Of a stretch of 6,870 nt of DNA, positions 5,014 through 6,870 are shown one piece after another. The DNA comes from an uncultured Bacilli bacterium. GTDB lineage: Bacteria > Bacillota_I > Bacilli_A > RF39 > UBA660. Positions within the stretch are counted from its first letter, which is position 1. Each line of letters starts with the position of its first letter. The notes under the pieces are model-generated. The model was not told the origin of the DNA and did no database searches. It was given only the letters and a program-made list of their open reading frames with translations. The DNA lies in assembly GCA_947589725.1 (NCBI GenBank), contig CANQCQ010000048.1, positions 1 to 6,870 on the forward strand. Direction: 5' to 3'. The position numbers and the translations under genes were made by a program.

Positions 5014-5057
5014 CAATAATTATAATATAATATTATGATAAAAACAATAATTATAAT
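5014..5057. repeat. 13-bp direct repeat in the divergent promoter region
   Basis: CAATAATTATAAT occurs exactly at 5014-5026 and 5045-5057, 31 bp apart (about three helical turns), and each copy contains the palindrome ATAATTAT. The first copy includes the -10 of the leftward promoter. The second overlaps its -35 and the -35 region for pflB. This could be a shared operator, but the low complexity makes chance possible. Confidence 0.4.
5019..5047 (-). promoter_or_regulatory. Promoter of the beta-propeller-like gene
   Basis: On the minus strand TTGTTT (5042-5047), a 17-bp spacer and TATAAT (5019-5024) end 23 bp before the ATG at 4996. The -10 is perfect and the -35 is partial. Confidence 0.6.
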
Positions 5058-5069
5058 TACATAAATATA

Positions 5070-5097
5070 TGGTATAATAAGTAACGGAAGGTGGGAG
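5070..5097 (+). promoter_or_regulatory. pflB promoter -10 and ribosome binding site
   Basis: TATAAT (5073-5078) is preceded by TG at 5070-5071, an extended -10, which would compensate for the weak -35 (ATTATA, 5050-5055). The Shine-Dalgarno is the purine-rich run GGAAGGTGGGAG (5086-5097), with GGGAG 8 nt from the ATG. Confidence 0.65.
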
Positions 5098-5105
5098 AAG
5101 TATTT

Positions 5106-6870
5106 ATGGAAGAATGGAAACAATTTAAAGAAGGTAAATGGTGTAATGAAATTAACGTAAGTGATTTCATTAAAACTAATTATCAACCTTATAATGGCAA
5201 TGAGTCATTTCTTGCAAACAGAACTGAGAAGACAGCTAAAGTTTGGGGAAAATGTGAAGAATTATTAAAAGAAGAATTAAAAAAACATGTTTTAGATATT
5301 GATGTAGATCATATGTCTGGAATAAATGCATTTGCTCCAGGATATATTGACAAAGAAAATGAAGTAATTGTCGGTCTACAAACTGATGCTCCACTAAAAA
5401 GAATTGTTAATCCTTACGGAGGTATTCGTATGGTTTATCAAGAACTTGAAGCATATGGATATAAGTTAAATCCTGAAGTTGACAAATACTTTAATGAATA
5501 TAGAAAAACTCATAATCAAGGTGTATTTGATGCTTACACTAAAGAAATAAGAGTAGCAAGACATGTAGGTTTATTAACAGGATTACCTGATGCATATGGA
5601 CGTGGAAGAATAATTGGTGACTATAGAAGAATTGCTCTATATGGAATTGATTATTTAATGGAACAAAAGAAAAATGAATGGGATAATATGCAAATTTCGG
5701 TTATGGATGCTGCAACTATTCAATTAAGAGAAGATATTTCAATGCAATACAAAGCATTAGATGAGATAAAGAAAATGGCAGCTAGCTATGGTTATGATAT
5801 TTCAAAACCAGCTAAAAATGCTAAAGAAGCAGTACAATGGACATATTTTGGTTACCTAGCAGGAGTTAAAGAAAATAACGGTGCTGCAGAGTCATTAGGA
5901 AGAGTTGATGCTTTCTTTGATATTTATTTCCAAAGAGATTTTGAAAATGGAACATTAACAGAAGAAGAAGCACAAGAAATTATTGATCAATTTGTAATTA
6001 AATTACGTTTAATAAGACATTTAAGAACTCCTGAATATGATGAATTATTCTCAGGAGATCCAACTTGGGTAACATGCTCAATTGGTGGAATTACTGAAGA
6101 TGGTAAAAGTATGGTAAATAAAACATCTTATAGAATTCTTCATACATTAACAAACTTAGATCCAGCTCCAGAACCAAATATGACAGTTCTTTGGGCTCAA
6201 GATTTACCAGAAAACTTTAAAAAATATTGTGCTAAAATGAGTATTAATACTGATGCTATCCAATATGAAAATGATGATGTTATGAGACCTCATATGGGAG
6301 ATGATTATGCAATAGCATGCTGTGTATCTTCTATGCGAGTTGGAAAAGATATGCAATTTTTTGGAGCTCGTTGTAATTTAGCTAAATCTTTACTATATTC
6401 TATCAATGGTGGTATAGATGAAGTAAAAGGAGACTTAGTCATTCCAGGAGTAGAAAAAATGACTGATGAAGTATTAGATTATGACAAAGTAAAAGCAGCT
6501 TATTGGTCAATGCTTGAAAAAGTTGCTAAGATTTATAGCGATGCTATGAATATAATTCACTACATGCATGATAAATATGCATATGAAGCTTCACAAATGG
6601 CATTACATGATACAAATGTCAATAGATTAATGGCTTATGGAGTTGCAGGACTTTCAGTAGCAGCAGATTCTCTATCAGCTATTAAATATGCAAAAGTAAA
6701 ACCTATAAGAAATGAAAATGGTATTGCTATAGACTTTGAAGTTGAAGGAGATTATCCTAAATATGGTAATGACGATGATAGAGTTGATAGTATTGCTAAA
6801 GAAATTCTAGAAAAAATCTATTCAGAATTAGCTAAACATCCATGTTATAGAAATGCTCATCCAACATTAT
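5106..6870 (+). CDS. pflB: Pyruvate formate-lyase (formate C-acetyltransferase), 3' end outside window
   Basis: 588 codons of an expected roughly 750 are visible. The enzyme converts pyruvate and CoA to acetyl-CoA and formate through a glycyl radical, in the cytoplasm of anaerobically growing cells. The reading is clear over long stretches shared with Escherichia coli Pfl[71 protein letters not shown] and [20 protein letters not shown]. The two adjacent active-site cysteines are Cys405-Cys406 in [10 protein letters not shown], equivalent to C418-C419. The acetyl- and thiyl-transfer residues are therefore intact. The C-terminal glycine-radical motif (RVSGYAV-like) lies beyond the edge. It needs the activating enzyme PflA, usually encoded next to it, and none is visible upstream. 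No frameshift or stop is seen in the visible part. Confidence 0.98.
   Translation, partial: MEEWKQFKEGKWCNEINVSDFIKTNYQPYNGNESFLANRTEKTAKVWGKCEELLKEELKKHVLDIDVDHMSGINAFAPGYIDKENEVIVGLQTDAPLKRIVNPYGGIRMVYQELEAYGYKLNPEVDKYFNEYRKTHNQGVFDAYTKEIRVARHVGLLTGLPDAYGRGRIIGDYRRIALYGIDYLMEQKKNEWDNMQISVMDAATIQLREDISMQYKALDEIKKMAASYGYDISKPAKNAKEAVQWTYFGYLAGVKENNGAAESLGRVDAFFDIYFQRDFENGTLTEEEAQEIIDQFVIKLRLIRHLRTPEYDELFSGDPTWVTCSIGGITEDGKSMVNKTSYRILHTLTNLDPAPEPNMTVLWAQDLPENFKKYCAKMSINTDAIQYENDDVMRPHMGDDYAIACCVSSMRVGKDMQFFGARCNLAKSLLYSINGGIDEVKGDLVIPGVEKMTDEVLDYDKVKAAYWSMLEKVAKIYSDAMNIIHYMHDKYAYEASQMALHDTNVNRLMAYGVAGLSVAADSLSAIKYAKVKPIRNENGIAIDFEVEGDYPKYGNDDDRVDSIAKEILEKIYSELAKHPCYRNAHPTL

Noticed and set aside
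4980..5186. 68-codon minus-strand ORF
   Set aside because: It is antisense to the start of pflB and to its promoter, with low-complexity Ile/Tyr/Phe content.

Overview
The window comes from a very AT-rich, compact bacterial genome that uses the standard bacterial code: tryptophan is TGG and no in-frame TGA is needed. Together with strong AGGAGG-type ribosome binding sites, a NlpC/P60 wall hydrolase, a pyruvate formate-lyase and a mollicute-like tmRNA tag ending in AFA, this suggests an anaerobic, fermentative low-GC member of the Bacilli/Mycoplasmatota neighbourhood, for example an uncultured gut lineage. The taxonomic placement is inference.

Left part (1-2231): a membrane-anchored, secreted NlpC/P60 protein with Ig-like spacer segments runs off the left edge on the minus strand. 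Upstream of it, also on the minus strand, is a small three-helix membrane protein of unknown function. A divergently transcribed 45-residue Asn/Gly/Tyr-rich membrane peptide follows on the plus strand. It converges on a minus-strand two-helix membrane protein, and the two share a bidirectional terminator.

Middle (2232-3632): a ribbon-helix-helix (RHH) DNA-binding protein on the plus strand converges on a small lipoprotein on the minus strand. A nearly identical 19-bp element (18/19), made of two GCAAT boxes 12 bp apart, lies upstream of each gene. This looks like an autoregulatory operator with a neighbouring target gene and is the most interesting signal in the window. Two hairpin terminators follow, facing the tmRNA gene.

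Right part (3633-6870): ssrA (tmRNA) is complete on the minus strand. Its promoter -35 box lies in the last codons of the upstream gene, a cysteine-rich protein with beta-propeller-like repeats. A divergent promoter region carrying a 13-bp direct repeat separates that gene from pflB, which is in the plus orientation and runs off the right edge before its glycyl-radical domain. Most genes appear to be single transcription units with their own promoters and terminators; no long operon is visible.
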